Source: Bugula neritina (taxonomy: Eukaryota; Bryozoa; Gymnolaemata; Cheilostomatida; Bugulidae). From it: a stretch of DNA of 64,000 bases. The position numbers and the translations under genes are program-made. Below, one piece after another: positions 28,409 to 52,059 of the stretch. Within the stretch, counting starts at the first letter, position 1. Every line of letters begins with the position of its first letter. The notes beneath the pieces were generated by a model. It was not told where the DNA came from. It searched no databases and saw only the letters and a list, made by a program, of their open reading frames with translations. The stretch is taken from positions 30,029,140 through 30,093,139 of the forward strand of contig OZ037766.1 of the NCBI GenBank assembly GCA_964035545.1, read 5' to 3'.

Positions 28409-29119
28409 GAGAATAATGGCTAAACACTTTATTGTGAGCATATGAGACGTAATAAGTAAATTTTTGACCCTTTGGCACTCTATAGCCGTGCGTGTTGCAG
28501 GGTCATTATATAGCAAAAATAAAATATAATTTTCTCATTTACAATTAGCTCTTTGAGATCGGCTTGTAAGTTCTTTGCCCCTAAGTGATACAGCTTGCGT
28601 TGATTTAAATTGTTGACTCCTAAGACTATATAGACATATTTTCAGCAGCAAACTTATATTGATGGACCATACAATATGCCTACCATATCCTAAAGCCTAG
28701 ATTAGATAAACAAGTCTAATAATTATATTTGAAATGTTATCACATATAAGACACAAATTAATATGGATTATGGAGTATATGCGTAAGTACTTCTGATCTA
28801 CATTTATCTTATTTCCTGGTCTGTCGTCACTGAATAGTGTTCAAATTGAAACTAGGAAGTGCCAATAAATCATAGTACGAGGATACAAATTGTTAATGTG
28901 TCTTCTAGGCAAGAAATGATTTTAAATTTGCCAATCAACATGCAGTTAACTAAAATTTTTTACAACATAATCGATTCCATCAGTGAACTACCGATGTTTT
29001 TTTGCTATATACGTAGCAACAAGTATAAACTTGCAGAAACTGAGAAAAAATTTAAGTTAGTGTGCTTATAATAATAGATTAACCAACCTACTTTGAGAGA
29101 GTGTGAACAAATGTTGATT

Positions 29120-29390
29120 TTGTAAAGTAACTGCCCATTGAAAATTGAGCAGCAAACCTCCAACTAGGAAGCTAGCATTTAACAATTAGGCTTTAGGGGC
29201 TACTGCATGAGTAATCACTACACCACATTTCACTGCCCCCCACTATTCTAGCTTGTCAGTTTTTGGGCTCCACCAGCCCATCAACACCTTAGGAGCAGTA
29301 GCACCCAACAACACCCGCGCAGGGCTGAAATAGCTTGTACTTAGAATATTTCTTTAGGGGTTTATAATGGACTTTTTTCCACAAACACTA
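29120..29390 (-). mobile_element. SINE-like insertion, GC-richer than surroundings
   Basis: This roughly 265-base segment is absent from the paralogous block: flanking sequence ending GTGTGAACAAATGTTGAT and resuming at GGTTATTTGCTGAATGCTTA is nearly contiguous at 45.36-45.42 kb. On the minus strand it holds an A-box-like TGGTGTAGTGATTACTC and a degenerate B-box-like GGAGGTTTGCTGCTC. No target-site duplication was evident to me, so class assignment is tentative. Confidence 0.5.
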
Positions 29391-29950
29391 AACACTGACT
29401 GGTTATTTGCTGAATGCTTATATATAGCCAATTACTTTATAAATGATAATATAATTAAACTTTTCTTGTGAATTCAAAAAGTTACATCAAAGAACAGCAG
29501 AAATTTTGATTTGATCATATTGCAGTTTCAAAACTAGTTACAGACAAATTACATGGTTTTCGTGGTATGGCTGTGGTGATGTATTTGTTATATGGTTCAT
29601 TGGTGACTATGTTTATTGGAAAGTATGGTACTCAGCTTCCAACGTTTTTATTTTTAATATAAAAGCTGCTGTGTCATAAGTTTTACACCAGCTATTACAT
29701 CAAATCTAAAAAAAATAATTTTGAAAATATTTTGATTTAATTGCATATTGCCAAATTAATCAATGAGTTTAAAATCAATAAGGCTATACCGAAATATTAT
29801 CATGGGTTGCTATCACTGCAACAAATATTTTATTTATTGTGTTGGCAAAAAATATTATGAATCAATGATAAAGAATTGAGATACTTTAAACAAAAGGCCA
29901 TAAGTACAGATGAAGAAAATTATAATGATCAGAGTTATATTTGTTTTGAA

Positions 29951-36544
<6,594 letters not shown>

Positions 36545-36947
36545 GTAGTGTGTCGAGATATAATCTTACACTTATTATTAAGACTCTCAATTTCCATTAT
36601 TTAAGTTGAAGTTACCATAGTTACAAGCTTATCTTTAATAAGTAATTTTATCCAATATTATTATTCATATATTTACTGCATATTTTTATAGATGTGTCTT
36701 TCCTAAATGAAACTCACCTTTGCAAACACATTTTTGGTAACTAGAAAAATGGTAAAATCATTTTCTAGCTTTGAGTTGCAGTTTAAATAAATTAGATCAA
36801 AATCATCAAACTTTAGCATAGCAATTGTGAAATTTTAGACAGTTTATTTAGTAGAAAAATATGTAAATGAGCAAGTAACACAATTTCATAAAGGATTGCA
36901 AAAGAAGAATACCATAAATACAATCACCTATTATTATACAATATGCT

Positions 36948-36953
36948 TTTATT
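36948..36953 (-). promoter_or_regulatory. Polyadenylation signal AATAAA
   Basis: AATAAA on the minus strand about 85 bases after the stop at 37039, matching the paralogous position 20637-20642. Confidence 0.6.
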
Positions 36954-37038
36954 TTTCATACATTATCAAAACTTGTACAAAACACACACTTGAGCAAACT
37001 TCAGTTCATGCATGGCCATATGATTATTTGTGCAAAGT

Positions 37039-40000
37039 TTAATTGTTTTTAATGCACACAACACAAGGTACAGCTTTCTGCTCTACCCAAAGTCCTCTAC
37101 CAGATCTAACCAGTTTCACTTCTGGAGCTGCAGGATCTGTACCGTATCCTTCTGTTACTTCAGGGTTTATATCCATACATATTGGTTGTGATGTCCCATG
37201 TTCTGATTCAGCTGCCATTAAGTATCCGTGATAGGCTCTGAACCACTCTCTGCCAGCGTTACAAGTGTTCCAACCAATCAAGGTAATCTATACACAATAA
37301 AATTATTAGTCAAATGTCTTCTTAAATCAAAATATTGCTGATTGGTTGAAGTGGTCAACATGATTTTATTCTAGATACATTGCTACGTATTATGTGATCA
37401 CTTTGATTTCTTTTTTAAGCTAATACTTTTCTTTGAAAACTTCAACCCCTATTAAAAGCTGTTACAAACTACTGCAATGCTAATTAAAGAAATAATGTAC
37501 TATGGTGGCGATATTGTAAAACGTTTACCCTAGTAAAAATAATTTTAAATTAAAAGCCTATTTATATCTATTCCAATTTATATTGTTTAGTACAAAATTT
37601 TCCAAGTTTCGAATCTGTTCTGAAACTAGCTCATTTTTAATATATCTGCAGTATATAAAATTACGTATTGCGATTTCAATTTCTTTACAATATTGAAAGC
37701 TGCATTTCTACTTACTATTTCAGCTTGGGAAACATGACACAAGGCACATCTGATAACCTTGTTGTGGTAGACATCAATCAGAGGTTGAACACCAGTTTCA
37801 CTCAGATTAAACCTGGCAGCCACTAGTTCTGGTCCAGATTCTAGTGTAACTCCTTCCGGGTTGATCTGATTAGGAAGAGGTGAGCACTGCAGTGTTTGGG
37901 ATCCACTATTTGCAAGTCCAACTACATACCCTAAAGAGAAGAAAGGAAGAGCATGTATACTATTGATCTGCAGTCCAAATAAATGGGGTTAATTCTGGCG
38001 CCTACATTGCTGGAATCTGAGAGCATATTCTAGTATAGAATAGTAGTGAAGGGACCAAAGAATTTGTTGTACAGTGACTAAAAAACTTCTAAACACAAAA
38101 TAAAAGCTTTTTGGCTGAAAAATATGAGAAAGTTGACAACTGGGCCCAGCTACTACCAACTCATATGTTTATTCAACTTTATACAAAATATGTTTTGTAT
38201 TGCAAACTTTAAAATCTTTCATGGTAAGTTGTTAATTCATTTTTAGCATGTAAAATGACATAGATGTGCATACAACTTACAGTATGTATTTTCAAATAGC
38301 AAATAATAACTTTAATTCCATTCTGTTTATAGCACTTGATGAATGAGACAATAAGATATTAATGAAATATGTATAATATTCAGTAGAGAACAGTATATAT
38401 ATAATTATTATCCAATCTGATTTTATTTTCATAAGATTTGCTTGCAAAATAATTATGTGAATATTCTGACTTATTTGTATAGTCACGAGCACAAAGAAAT
38501 TGTTCTAAATTTTACTAATAAGGAAAACTGCCCAAAATGTTTTGTATTGACAATTACAGACTCACCATCATGAAACTTTCGCGTAGAAGGACAACTAAAA
38601 CTTCCGTATCGTATAAAAGTGACCTCAGCTGTAAAAAAATGAAGAAAATTAATTTTGTGCCTTTTTAGGATATTATGCTCTATATAGCTTTAGACCCTAG
38701 AGCCAAAGAATAAAAATTGCACTTGTATTAATCTGGGCCCTTAACTAACATTGCTAAAACAATTTATGCAGTTGTACAATAATTCTTTATATTGTTGAAA
38801 GTAATAGTTATACAATGTCTTAATGTCTCTATAGCTACTGATTGGTTTACTATTTCTTGATAACCAGGTGTACCTTGAACTCCAGTTTGCCCAAAAGAAC
38901 TAGCTATGCCATCTCTACCTGGTTGACCAAGAGCTCCATTTTGACCTGGAGAACCAGTTATGCCATCTCTACCTGGTTGACCAGGAGCTCCATTTTGACC
39001 TGGAGAACCAGCTATGCCATCTCTACCTGGTTGACCAGGAGCTCCATTTTGACCTGGAAAACCAGCTATGCCATCTCTACCTGGTTGACCAGGAGCTCCA
39101 TTTTGACCTGGAGAACCAGTTATGCCATCTCTACCTGGTTGACCAGGAGCTCCATTTTGACCTGGAGAACCAGTTATGCCATCTCTACCCAATGTGCCTG
39201 GAATTCCAGCTTGACCAGGTAATCCAGCTGTGCCATCTCTACCTGGCTGACCAGGAGCTCCAGGTTGACCTAGGGAGCCAATTCTACCAAATGTGCCAGG
39301 AACTCCAGAGTGACCCAGATAATTAGGTGCACCATCTCTACCAGGTGTGCTTAAAGCTCTGTTATTCTGTGCTGATTGACTTGTTTGAGTTGTTAATTGC
39401 GCATTTTGAGCATCTTGAATTTTTATTCTCAAGTCTTCAGGTGATAGAGAGAGAATACTGAGTGTAGCAAGTGCTAATGGGTAGGGCACTGTAGCAGCTG
39501 GAGAGTCAACTCTTGATGGAATAACTAAAACAGACCAAACCTGATTATCCTAGTTAATGCTGAAACGTGATTTCTGACAATTTGATTAGCAAATTTAAAA
39601 CAGATACATAAAAGGTAATCACAACTTGTTTTTTGGAACAATTAAAAGTGATGTGTATTTTTTAACTAATCAAAATAGTATAAAATATTATAGAGCTAAA
39701 ATTAGAAAAGTAGTTAAGTACATACAATTTTATGTACACTTTATTATGCAAGATGATCAAAATCTTAAAAATTCCTAGTCAACATCTAATGTACTAATAA
39801 CCGTGTTTTCTATATACCTGAAATCTCAGCTCTAAATCCTTTAGCCGTGATTGAAGAATCAGTCTTAAAAGAGATATACATTGGTCCATTAAATGCTATT
39901 GTAGTCTGAGTTTCATTCATCCCACAAATCCTTTGTCTTGTAAGTAGTTGACCTGTAGAGCTACCTCCCCTAACCTGAAAAAATGAGATGTTGAATTCAT

Positions 40001-43000
40001 TTGATTAGAACTTTATTTATTAGTTTTTTAAAACTATAGTGAAGTCGAATTGCTCAGTAAATTTGTACGCTCAAGTTTGGCAACTACAATTATTAATTTG
40101 AAAAGTAGTAATTTGAAATAAAAATTTAATATGAACATTTTTGATTACACAGATATTTTTCATACTATTATTATCTATATTTTTTACAGTGATTTGCACA
40201 ATTTATATTACACATATATAAACATTCTAAATTATACATAATATTATATATGTGACTCACAATGCATGAAGAAGATATGTTGTCAAAAGTGTTTTAAATT
40301 TAGGTAATATATATAGCGCACTTGACTATAAGTAGCATTTATGTTATCAATATATTTCTTTATACACCGGTCTCATGTTGAATATGGCAGAAAATTTTTA
40401 AATTTTATACTATTATTCTATGCAGTAATAATAAAAAAATTCCCAAGAGTAATAGAGTGTTGCAATACCTCAATGTAATCATATACACAGTTGTTGGTCT
40501 TCTCTACAAAGATTGGTTCCTCAAAAGCAAGTCTCAGTGACTTCTCATCTAACAAAGCACTTCCTTTATAGGCCTCCGGCACTGGGAATCTTAATACAAA
40601 ATTCCATTCACAAAAGAGATTGTTGGAGTAGTTTCCAGGGTAGTTTGGAGACTGAAATCTGTAGCTTTCCAAGGAGTCTATTGGTACGTATACAGTACCC
40701 CCACACTTCTCGGCTGAAACTTTACATGTGCAAAAAATCTATTGTACACTTTTCTGGAGAATATAATATATTATATAGTTAGCTATTTCAATTTTCAAGA
40801 GGTCTACTGTTATTTTGAACATATACAAACAGTTTACAATGTCAATAATACTATGCTTTTAAAATAATTTTTACACACAGTGATAACTAATATTATGTTT
40901 ATCTTTATTATTTATATAAATTTGCTGTTTTCTGTGATTAGAATTTTAGTTTACTGTACTATAAAAATATGATGCTTGTATTTTTCTTTTTCAATGCGGT
41001 CAATTTATGCATGCTTTTGTATTACGCCATCAAAATGTTACACTAACTTACAAAAGTTGATATGATATATTAATTAGATAAAATCTTTCATATACTTACC
41101 ACAAATGATTGCTAATTATTATGCAACAGCTTTAAAGTCATATTCATTTGTAATTAGTTTATGACACTAACAACACAATAGATATGTTATTCAAATCATG
41201 CTAGAAAGGGTGCAATGTGAGCAGTTTGCCATTACACATAGTGTAAACATCTAGGAAAACAGTCAAAATAAGGAGCTTCGTGTAAAAATAAAGACAGTGG
41301 TGTCTAAAGCAGCTTCTATGATGCATTAGTTATAGAGGTGGGCTGGTCCAAAGTAAAATAGGAGTATATTCAACAAACAATGCCTTACAAACCTTGTCTT
41401 TTTACTCTTGTGGTATCCTTTCCTTGAAATTCAAAGTTTTTTTGTTTGATCTATAAAACATACAAATAAACAGTAGATAACACAGAAAAACCAATACATT
41501 TTTAGGCAAAGACAATAAGACAATAAATAATGTGTATAATCTTTATCCTTAGTATAGATAGCTTTAGCAATCCTGAATGGTTAGTAGGATTCCTATAACT
41601 TGAAAGTAAATTATACTGCATTTCACACTTTGAAAGTAAAGGCGCTAAATATATAGCTACTGCAGAGTTTTGAAACCGATATAGAAAGTTTTGCAGCACA
41701 CTGAAGATATCTATATATAGCACAAAATCTTGTGCATAGAATGTAAGGAACTAAAGAAGTGTCAGTATCCGAATGGCAAAAGAGGCTAGGCAAACTTATT
41801 TATAGTTATGTTATATACTGTTGACATCCTTTAACCATTTTTTATTGCATAATATTCTTTTAATGATCACTAAATTATTCTGGCTGTACATTTGCAAACA
41901 GTGAGATTCGTAGGCTTGTTAATAAGATACAAGTAGCTTTTTATAAACAATGCTTTTTTAGTTGACTTTGATCTCTGTACCTTATAATGCATGTTTTTGC
42001 AACTGGTTGCATTATATTTTAATGAAAATCAATGATGAAATTCAGGTAGTTTAACTCAATTAGTTATACAGACAAGTTGCCATCTGTAAAGTCTCTACTC
42101 ATTCCAACGTTATGCAGAGGAGTAATAGGGATGATTTGACGGGTATTGGTTGCCATGACTACTTAGCTATATAGCTTGCATGAGTTTGAAAGCTACAAGC
42201 ACTTGTTATAGATGACAAAATTAATCTTCTGTCAGTTGCCAATGAATAATTACTTAGTCTACACCTCAATGAAAGAGATTGCAACCTGACTAGGATGTGG
42301 TGCTACTTCGTATCAAGCTGAGTAAGTCACCAAACTATTGTTGTGTAGTACGTTAATTTAAGCTCCAATGAGGTGTGCTGTTTTCTATTTTAGTAATAGA
42401 AAAAAAGCTCAGACAAGTTTATTATAGTCACTAGCCCTGTGAAAGCCCCTGATAGAAGGGGTTTTTGTAGTGTTAAGTTTACCCAGTGGTTCCCGTGGTG
42501 TAATGGTTAGCACCATTGAACTATAACCCCTTATAGTTTCAGTTCAGTCGTTAGCACACTTGCAAGCCGAAGGTCTCGAGTTCAAAAGTGGGGGCAAAAT
42601 TATTTTACAGTTTTCTGTTAAATCGGGCTAAGAACTTATTCAGATGTGGCACAGGAGCAATTATGATTGGATGCTCTTCCTATAACAACGCGAATGGCCT
42701 TTGCGGGTTTGAACCCATGACTCGGTAGTTTACTAAGCCAATGCTCTAACCCCTAAGCCACGGCTGCTCCCCTATATAATAGTAGAAACTAGAAACTATA
42801 TTATTATAATAATTTTTGTCATACGTAAGTCTGTTTACCAGTTGACAATAGTTGCTATAGCATAGACATGCATACATGTATGTAATGCACCTGCAGGCAG
42901 CAGCATTTCCATTGTTTTACATGCATTCACACTATATAGAATATGACCAGCATGTATAGCCAGTTCCTGTTACCTTATGAAGGTTACTCCATTTTTTCAC

Positions 43001-43720
43001 AAAATTCAGTATTTGATTATGTGATTATATGTGCATATACGTTAAAAACCTGTTTTGATGAATCTTACAAATCACAAATTACATTTTGACTGATACATTG
43101 TATGTACATATATTAACATATACAATAAGCAAATATAACCTGAAAGACATATGGCACTATAATATCTATATTATTGCCATTATGTTTTGCAAACTAATTG
43201 GTAAATAGTAAATCTGTCATTCACAAAAACGCAATCGTGTTTTAAGCAAACTTGTAATTTTGATACGAGCTCTGTTGCAAGTGCGAGAGTTGACAAACGT
43301 AAATATAGTAGTTTAAAAAAAACTACTCAAAATCTAAAGAAGATATTTCATGGGTTAAATCACGTGCAATTAAGGTGGCCGCAACAAATTTTTAAGCTGT
43401 CAGTAATTGTTTGTTGAAGTTTTGCTTTTTTTATCTAACTTTCTTTCGTTCTGTGCGGTATGGTGACTGAACAAGATTGAAATAATAGAACTAGTTAACT
43501 TCATACTCACTGTGTCGTCTATATTTGATTGGCTAGCGCTTTCTTTAGATGAGCTCTCATGTTTAGAAGGCTGAGTAATACAGCTAGGTTGTCCGTAGAA
43601 AGTTTCAAAGAATATAAATCCACATAAAATGAGTGTGAAAAGATGCAGACAGAAAAATACTGTTGAAAATACTTTTATCTTGTACTTTATTACAATGAGC
43701 TCGTCCTCTTGCAGTCCCAT
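37039..43720 (-). CDS. Type II membrane CUB-collagen protein with C4-like C-terminal domain, gene 3
   Basis: Eight minus-strand exons: 43511-43720, 41393-41450, 40469-40713, 39818-39974, 38874-39524, 38566-38628, 37716-37930 and 37039-37287, total 1848 bases, 615 residues. All exon lengths except the collagen exon equal those of gene 1. The N-terminus begins [16 protein letters not shown], then a membrane segment ([19 protein letters not shown]), convertase site R-V-K-R-Q, CUB domain ([16 protein letters not shown] ... [16 protein letters not shown] ... ICGM ... [11 protein letters not shown]) and a Ser/Gln-rich linker. The collagen region then holds about five near-identical 18-residue units ([18 protein letters not shown]) ahead of the C4-like domain. 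Expected product: a homotrimeric cell-surface or shed collagen. The donor of the collagen exon could instead be the later ATA/GTAAAC, which would break phase with exon 6. It lies in the duplicated block with gene 1 and is the most intact member. Confidence 0.89.
38900..39195 (-). repeat. 54-base tandem repeats in the gene 3 collagen exon
   Basis: About five units, each encoding 18 residues (six Gly-X-Y triplets), nearly identical at the DNA level (plus strand: ATGCCATCTCTACCTGGTTG recurs every 54 bases). Gene 1 has a less regular 36-54 base version. Confidence 0.88.
42405..42773 (-). mobile_element. tRNA-derived SINE, copy B, interrupted by a second tRNA-like element
   Basis: On minus it begins GGGGAGCAGCCGTGGCTTAG, with the A box, GAGTCATGGGTTCAAACCC (B box), and the body and tail seen in copy A. 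The tail is split at about 42469-42610 by another element. The paralogous intron in gene 1 (around 26335) lacks the whole insertion, giving an empty site. Confidence 0.82.
42469..42610 (+). mobile_element. Second tRNA-like short element nested in SINE copy B
   Basis: Starts GTAGTGTTAAGTTTACCCAG, then tRNA(Gln)-like GGTTCCCGTGGTGTAATGG and TTAGCAC. After a rearranged middle in which GTTAGCAC recurs, it has a B-box-like TCTCGAGTTCAAA and ends GTGGGGGCAAAATTATTTTA. Its ends match an insertion in SINE copy C, so it is a separate mobile unit. As a tRNA it is not functional: the D-arm segment is repeated and the arms do not fold correctly. Confidence 0.65.
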
Positions 43721-43822
43721 GATGCTTTGGTTGATAACGTTTTACTCACTAAGATTATTCTGAGCCATTATGGTTCAGATTGAAGCACTGGTTATTAATG
43801 CTAACGTTATTAATACTGCAAG

Positions 43823-43910
43823 CTTATAGCAAAGCATTGAAGTGTGGAAAAGATTATCTTGATTGGATAAAAATCATAATATTACTCCATGGTGACATAA
43901 TTTAAAATCA
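43823..43910 (-). promoter_or_regulatory. Gene 3 promoter: TATA-like, CCAAT and shared upstream motif
   Basis: GCTATAAG (complement of 43823-43830), CCAAT (plus ATTGG at 43862-43866) and CACCATGGAG just upstream, as in gene 1. Confidence 0.55.
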
Positions 43911-43919
43911 ATTTTGTAC

Positions 43920-46900
43920 AATTCTAGCATTTTAAGCCTCAATGATCTTGTGACTAAAACTATTTAACCAACTAAGGCAGTAGATCTCTCAACGTTTCTT
44001 CAGTGGGCTATTAGAATATAAATATAATTATTTTATGTTAGTCTACACTCTACAGGAAAGATTTTGTAGCTTTTATTGCTATAACTTTTCAACATTAATA
44101 AAGGAACTTGATGTTAGACAATTTATAGTATAAAAAATTATATCCTAGCCTTTTTAGGCAAGCTAATTTTTCAATTTTCAGTTTTACCAGAATAAAAATA
44201 TGAAGAACGGGTCGTTTTCTCTCAAATTTTTCTTACTGCATCATATATTAAACCGCAATTCTTGTGTTATTTTATATTGTGTATGTACTATCTATAATGT
44301 GTATTAAAATATCCTGTATTATATTACTACGTATTTTATTATTTATAAGATACTAACTAACAGGACACTCAGTGGTAGGCCTATTGCACTTTGTATTATA
44401 ATATCTTTCATTGCACTACTATACACTTCAAATAGCATTCTATATCACAGTGTATTGCACTTGCACCTTTTACTTCCTAACTTTCTATTATAGGCCACTC
44501 TATGTAAAGCTATGCAATATCTAAAAATGGAGCTCTTTGAATTTTAATACTTAGCTGTCAAAATTAAGTTTTCTATCGTTTAGTTATAGAGACTTTTCTA
44601 CTGTATGCTTTAAGCATTCAAGTTGATTTTTACTTTTAGTTTATTAACGTTGACTTATAGTTACTGCATGCACATCTTTCACAAAGTGATTATATATAGC
44701 TAGAGAGAGGACTTATTATTTTCTCATTTATAACAAAAACTCATAGATCTAATTGTGGCCAGAGTGTTTTTGCTCACAAATGATACTAAACTGTTGAATT
44801 TGTAAAGCTTGTGTAGAATTAAATTTTCAAGTCTACTTCTAATAATCTAGATATAATATTTTAGCCAGGAGTTTCAAATAGGTACATATGTCTACAATAC
44901 CTGAAAGCTTGGATTACACAAACAATTATAGTTATAATTAAATTCTCACATATCCTATCCTGTCTCCACTTTGTCTTGTTCGGGTAGCGGGTATAATAAT
45001 ATGAAATGGTATATTATAAATAAAATTTAATATAGATTATAGATTATGCTACAACTTCTATACATATGTACTCAACTTGTTTCCTGGTATGTCAATCAAT
45101 GGAGTTTTGTCCAAGTTGAAACTATAGGAAGTGGCAATAACTCATAGCATGCGGATACAGATTGTTTATTTGCCAGTTGGGTAAAATTCTTTGCATCAGC
45201 CAATCAGCACGCTGTTAACTTGGAATTCACACGTCATAATATATATCCTCGCCCAATTATATGGGTTTTTTGCTACGTAAAGCAATATTTATAAACTTTT
45301 AAAGACCAGGAAAAGAATTCAAGTTTTTATGTTTATTATAATATAGTGGCCAACGTACCTTGGCAAAGTGTAAAAATAATGTAGATATGTTTGGCGATTT
45401 GCTGAATGTTTAGCCAATAGATTTGAAGAATGCTTATTTGATTAAAGTTCACTTCATAAATCTAAATTGTTACGATAATTAGATAATGTTTTGCCAGGAG
45501 ATGGTATATTATGTAATAATTGTTGAAAACCACCCATACTAATTAAGTTGCTTTTCTGCACTAAATAAATTTGAGTTTTCCTCCTTTTCCTTTTTCCTTG
45601 AATTAGAACAAGGAATTTATGCACAAACATATATTATTTCATCAAGGAAATACACTACTTTAATATATGTGCCATTAAACCACCTACGCCTTCAAATAAT
45701 GCCAATTTGCATATGACGCAAGGTAGCAGATCAGCTTCTACTCAAAACTCAACTTGAACCTATGAACACCTAGTGGAACAGTTATAAGAAAATATCATCA
45801 AATATATTATTGCTTCTAAAGAAAAAAAATCTGGTGGTTAATAAAACAAAAATAAATTGATGAAACGGCTAGTTTTTGACTTCGAAACTATTTTTATTTT
45901 TTAGTTAAACATATATTCACCTAACTAAGCATTCAACTAGAACATATATAGATAAACTTTAGGCAACATGATGTAATTGCTTTATATGTAATAAAAGCGA
46001 CGTATTGTTATAACTTCATAAGAATCATTGTTATGGGTTTTACCAAAAAATATGTTAACTTAGCTTTAACAGCTATAGCCGTTAATCAAAGAAAAAGCAA
46101 AACATTGCAATGACAGTTTTTAAAAAAATAAATGAGATTTTCTGTATCAATTTTGTTATTTTGTGTCAGAAAACATTTAAATTACTTACCACATTTTGCA
46201 GACCCATAAAACTGTAAACACCTTTTGTGTGCAGCCTATTTTGCAATTATGGTAATATATACAATTATCTTTCTACAAATAATTAAACATGTTAAATAGA
46301 AAAGAATATTAAAGGTTAATTGATATGATGTACGTATAATCTTATCAATTATATATAAGCATATTATCATTGCCCATGTATTTTAAATATTTGTTTTGCT
46401 GACTGCATGTATTACTGCCTTGTCAAGCAAAATATTTAATAAATGAATGGCCCAATTATTACACAGAAACTATTTGAAAAATAAGTTGATGCAGTATAAA
46501 AATAGAGTTTTTTGTTTCAGGAAAAGAGGATATCAAGTATGTTGGCTACAATTAAATATGTTTTGTGTATTCTAATGAGAGATTTGCATGTCACATACTT
46601 AAACTTGTGTTAGACACAAGTTTAAATTATTGTGTATCTTTTTTGAGACTATTGGCAATTTTAACATCACTCTTCGTTGATCTGTGACTGTAGTTTATGA
46701 AACCTTGTGACAATTATAACTCAGCCTTTCAACAAAAAATCACAAAATAATATGCTCACCAAAATATTAGCTAAAACAGTTGGCATAAAGTCAAATAACT
46801 GAGTTTATATTTTTTTCTCAAGATTTTTCTGCTGACAATTAATGTTTGAATTTTTATTTATATGTCTAAGCCATTTTTCAAAGCTGCACATGCATCTAGA

Positions 46901-48490
46901 ATAAAAGATCATAATTTTGAATTTCCATTTAAGAATGGGGACTTTGACTTTGCGCAACAGGACACAAAAAAGTTGCCAAATATAAAAATTAACTTGGTTT
47001 TGGCGAAAATCATTAATATAATATAATCAAAGTTTAAAAATTACATATTTTAAATGACTAAAATATGATGCGATTAATATAAAGTGATGCAAGTCACTTA
47101 GATGTCTAAAAATTAGGGAGTTGACAATTATAATAATGAGTCATTGTTTCATCAGCAATAAGCAATCTTACAGGTGGCATGTGCAACTGAATTCCATTAC
47201 AGTCATGATGGTTCCATTACTCTTGGCTACAATTTTATGCAAATATTTCTTCAGAATGATGTAACATTTCACTTTGGAAAATAAAGTTTTTTTTATATTT
47301 AATTATCATGATGCAATCAGGAAGATAGTGAGTAATAGTTCTTTTTAAATATCTGAAGCAATAAAGAACAGAAGGTTGCTAAACTTTTTTTGAGTGACAC
47401 ATTTGCTGCCATTGGTTGATATATTTTATAGAGAGATAGATTGTTTTAGCTATTCATACACTTAATAATTGGCATAAGGTATTTGAAGTTAGATAATTAA
47501 TCAAAATGTAGCTACCATGGTGCATAGTAAGTAATTATTAACATAATCTTAAGCATGGTGGGATATAGGTACAAGATCAAACTGAAAAATTAATAAATTC
47601 AATTTCTTTTTAACCTTTTATAAGTTATTTCATTTTCGAGCTCATAACGCAAATTTATTTAAAAAAAAAAACTTTTGTAAAGGGCTATAGTTTTTATACC
47701 TTGTCGCTTTATTTTATTCAAAAGTTTTTCAAGCTAAATTTTGTATTATAAATTCCTTTCTCGGAGCTTTTCACCATAACATCTATATGGTAATTGAATA
47801 AAATCTAACAATTATAAAGAGTTATAAAATGTGGTTCAAAGTTTCCACGCTTATCCACATTATGTTCTTTGATTGACAGTCTATATAATTTATTTATTTT
47901 GAAGTTACAATTTATGCATATCCTAATTGCAGACGAAAAAGGATATAAAAAAACACTTTCTAGAATTGTTTGCTTGCAGTTGCTGCCACCGAGTGTACAG
48001 CACAGGCCATGCAAACCTATAAAGTTTAGTGAAAAGTAAGAAGCATGTTTGAGATATTATTAAACGCTTGTATTAATAGTGATTTGCATGCTTATAATAA
48101 TTTTACGCTATTTCTGATCAAAGAATAAAACTACCAAAATATATCTGAACTAAAGGGCTTTCAACATAGCTTTACCATATAAGTGCCTAACTTTGCAATA
48201 TAAAGTAGTTTATTATGGGAAATAATTAAATCCCCGTAATTAGATAAACTGGTGCAATTATCTTAAGTGAAATGGTAAACTAAAACAAGACAACGAGGAA
48301 CTTTTAGCAAATAACATGACTCATATTTGCTCTGTACCCACGCAATAATCTGCAATATTTTCAGTGTTCAGTGAACTATGAATTAACGTTACAAAACAAC
48401 ATAAACTATAATCTACTTATTTTTATCTTTTGTTACGCTCCACTAGCGTTGAGACTAGTTTACAAGGTATAAAAATATAAATAAGGCCAG
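43920..48490. other. Intergenic between divergent collagen-family clusters
   Basis: Its left part (to about 45475) is the duplicated upstream flank also found at about 27.55-29.49 kb. From 45.5 to 48.5 kb I see no exon, element or RNA gene. The short minus-strand frame at 47805-48014 is unsupported. Confidence 0.5.
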
Positions 48491-48496
48491 TAAATT

Positions 48497-48504
48497 TATA
48501 TAAG
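48497..48504 (+). promoter_or_regulatory. TATA box of gene 4
   Basis: TATATAAG about 80 bases before the ATG at 48583. Confidence 0.55.
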
Positions 48505-48582
48505 TGTTGTTTCAGTCAAGCTGAGTTGGTAGCTGCTTAGAAAATCTGTTTAATTATAGAAATATTTACTCAAAAGTACACG

Positions 48583-52039
<3,457 letters not shown>

Positions 52040-52059
52040 AGCCATACATTCTTTAGCCC

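Noticed and set aside
38900-39195. CRISPR-like regularly spaced repeats
   Set aside because: The 54-base period is an in-frame coding repeat in an animal collagen exon; there are no unique spacers.
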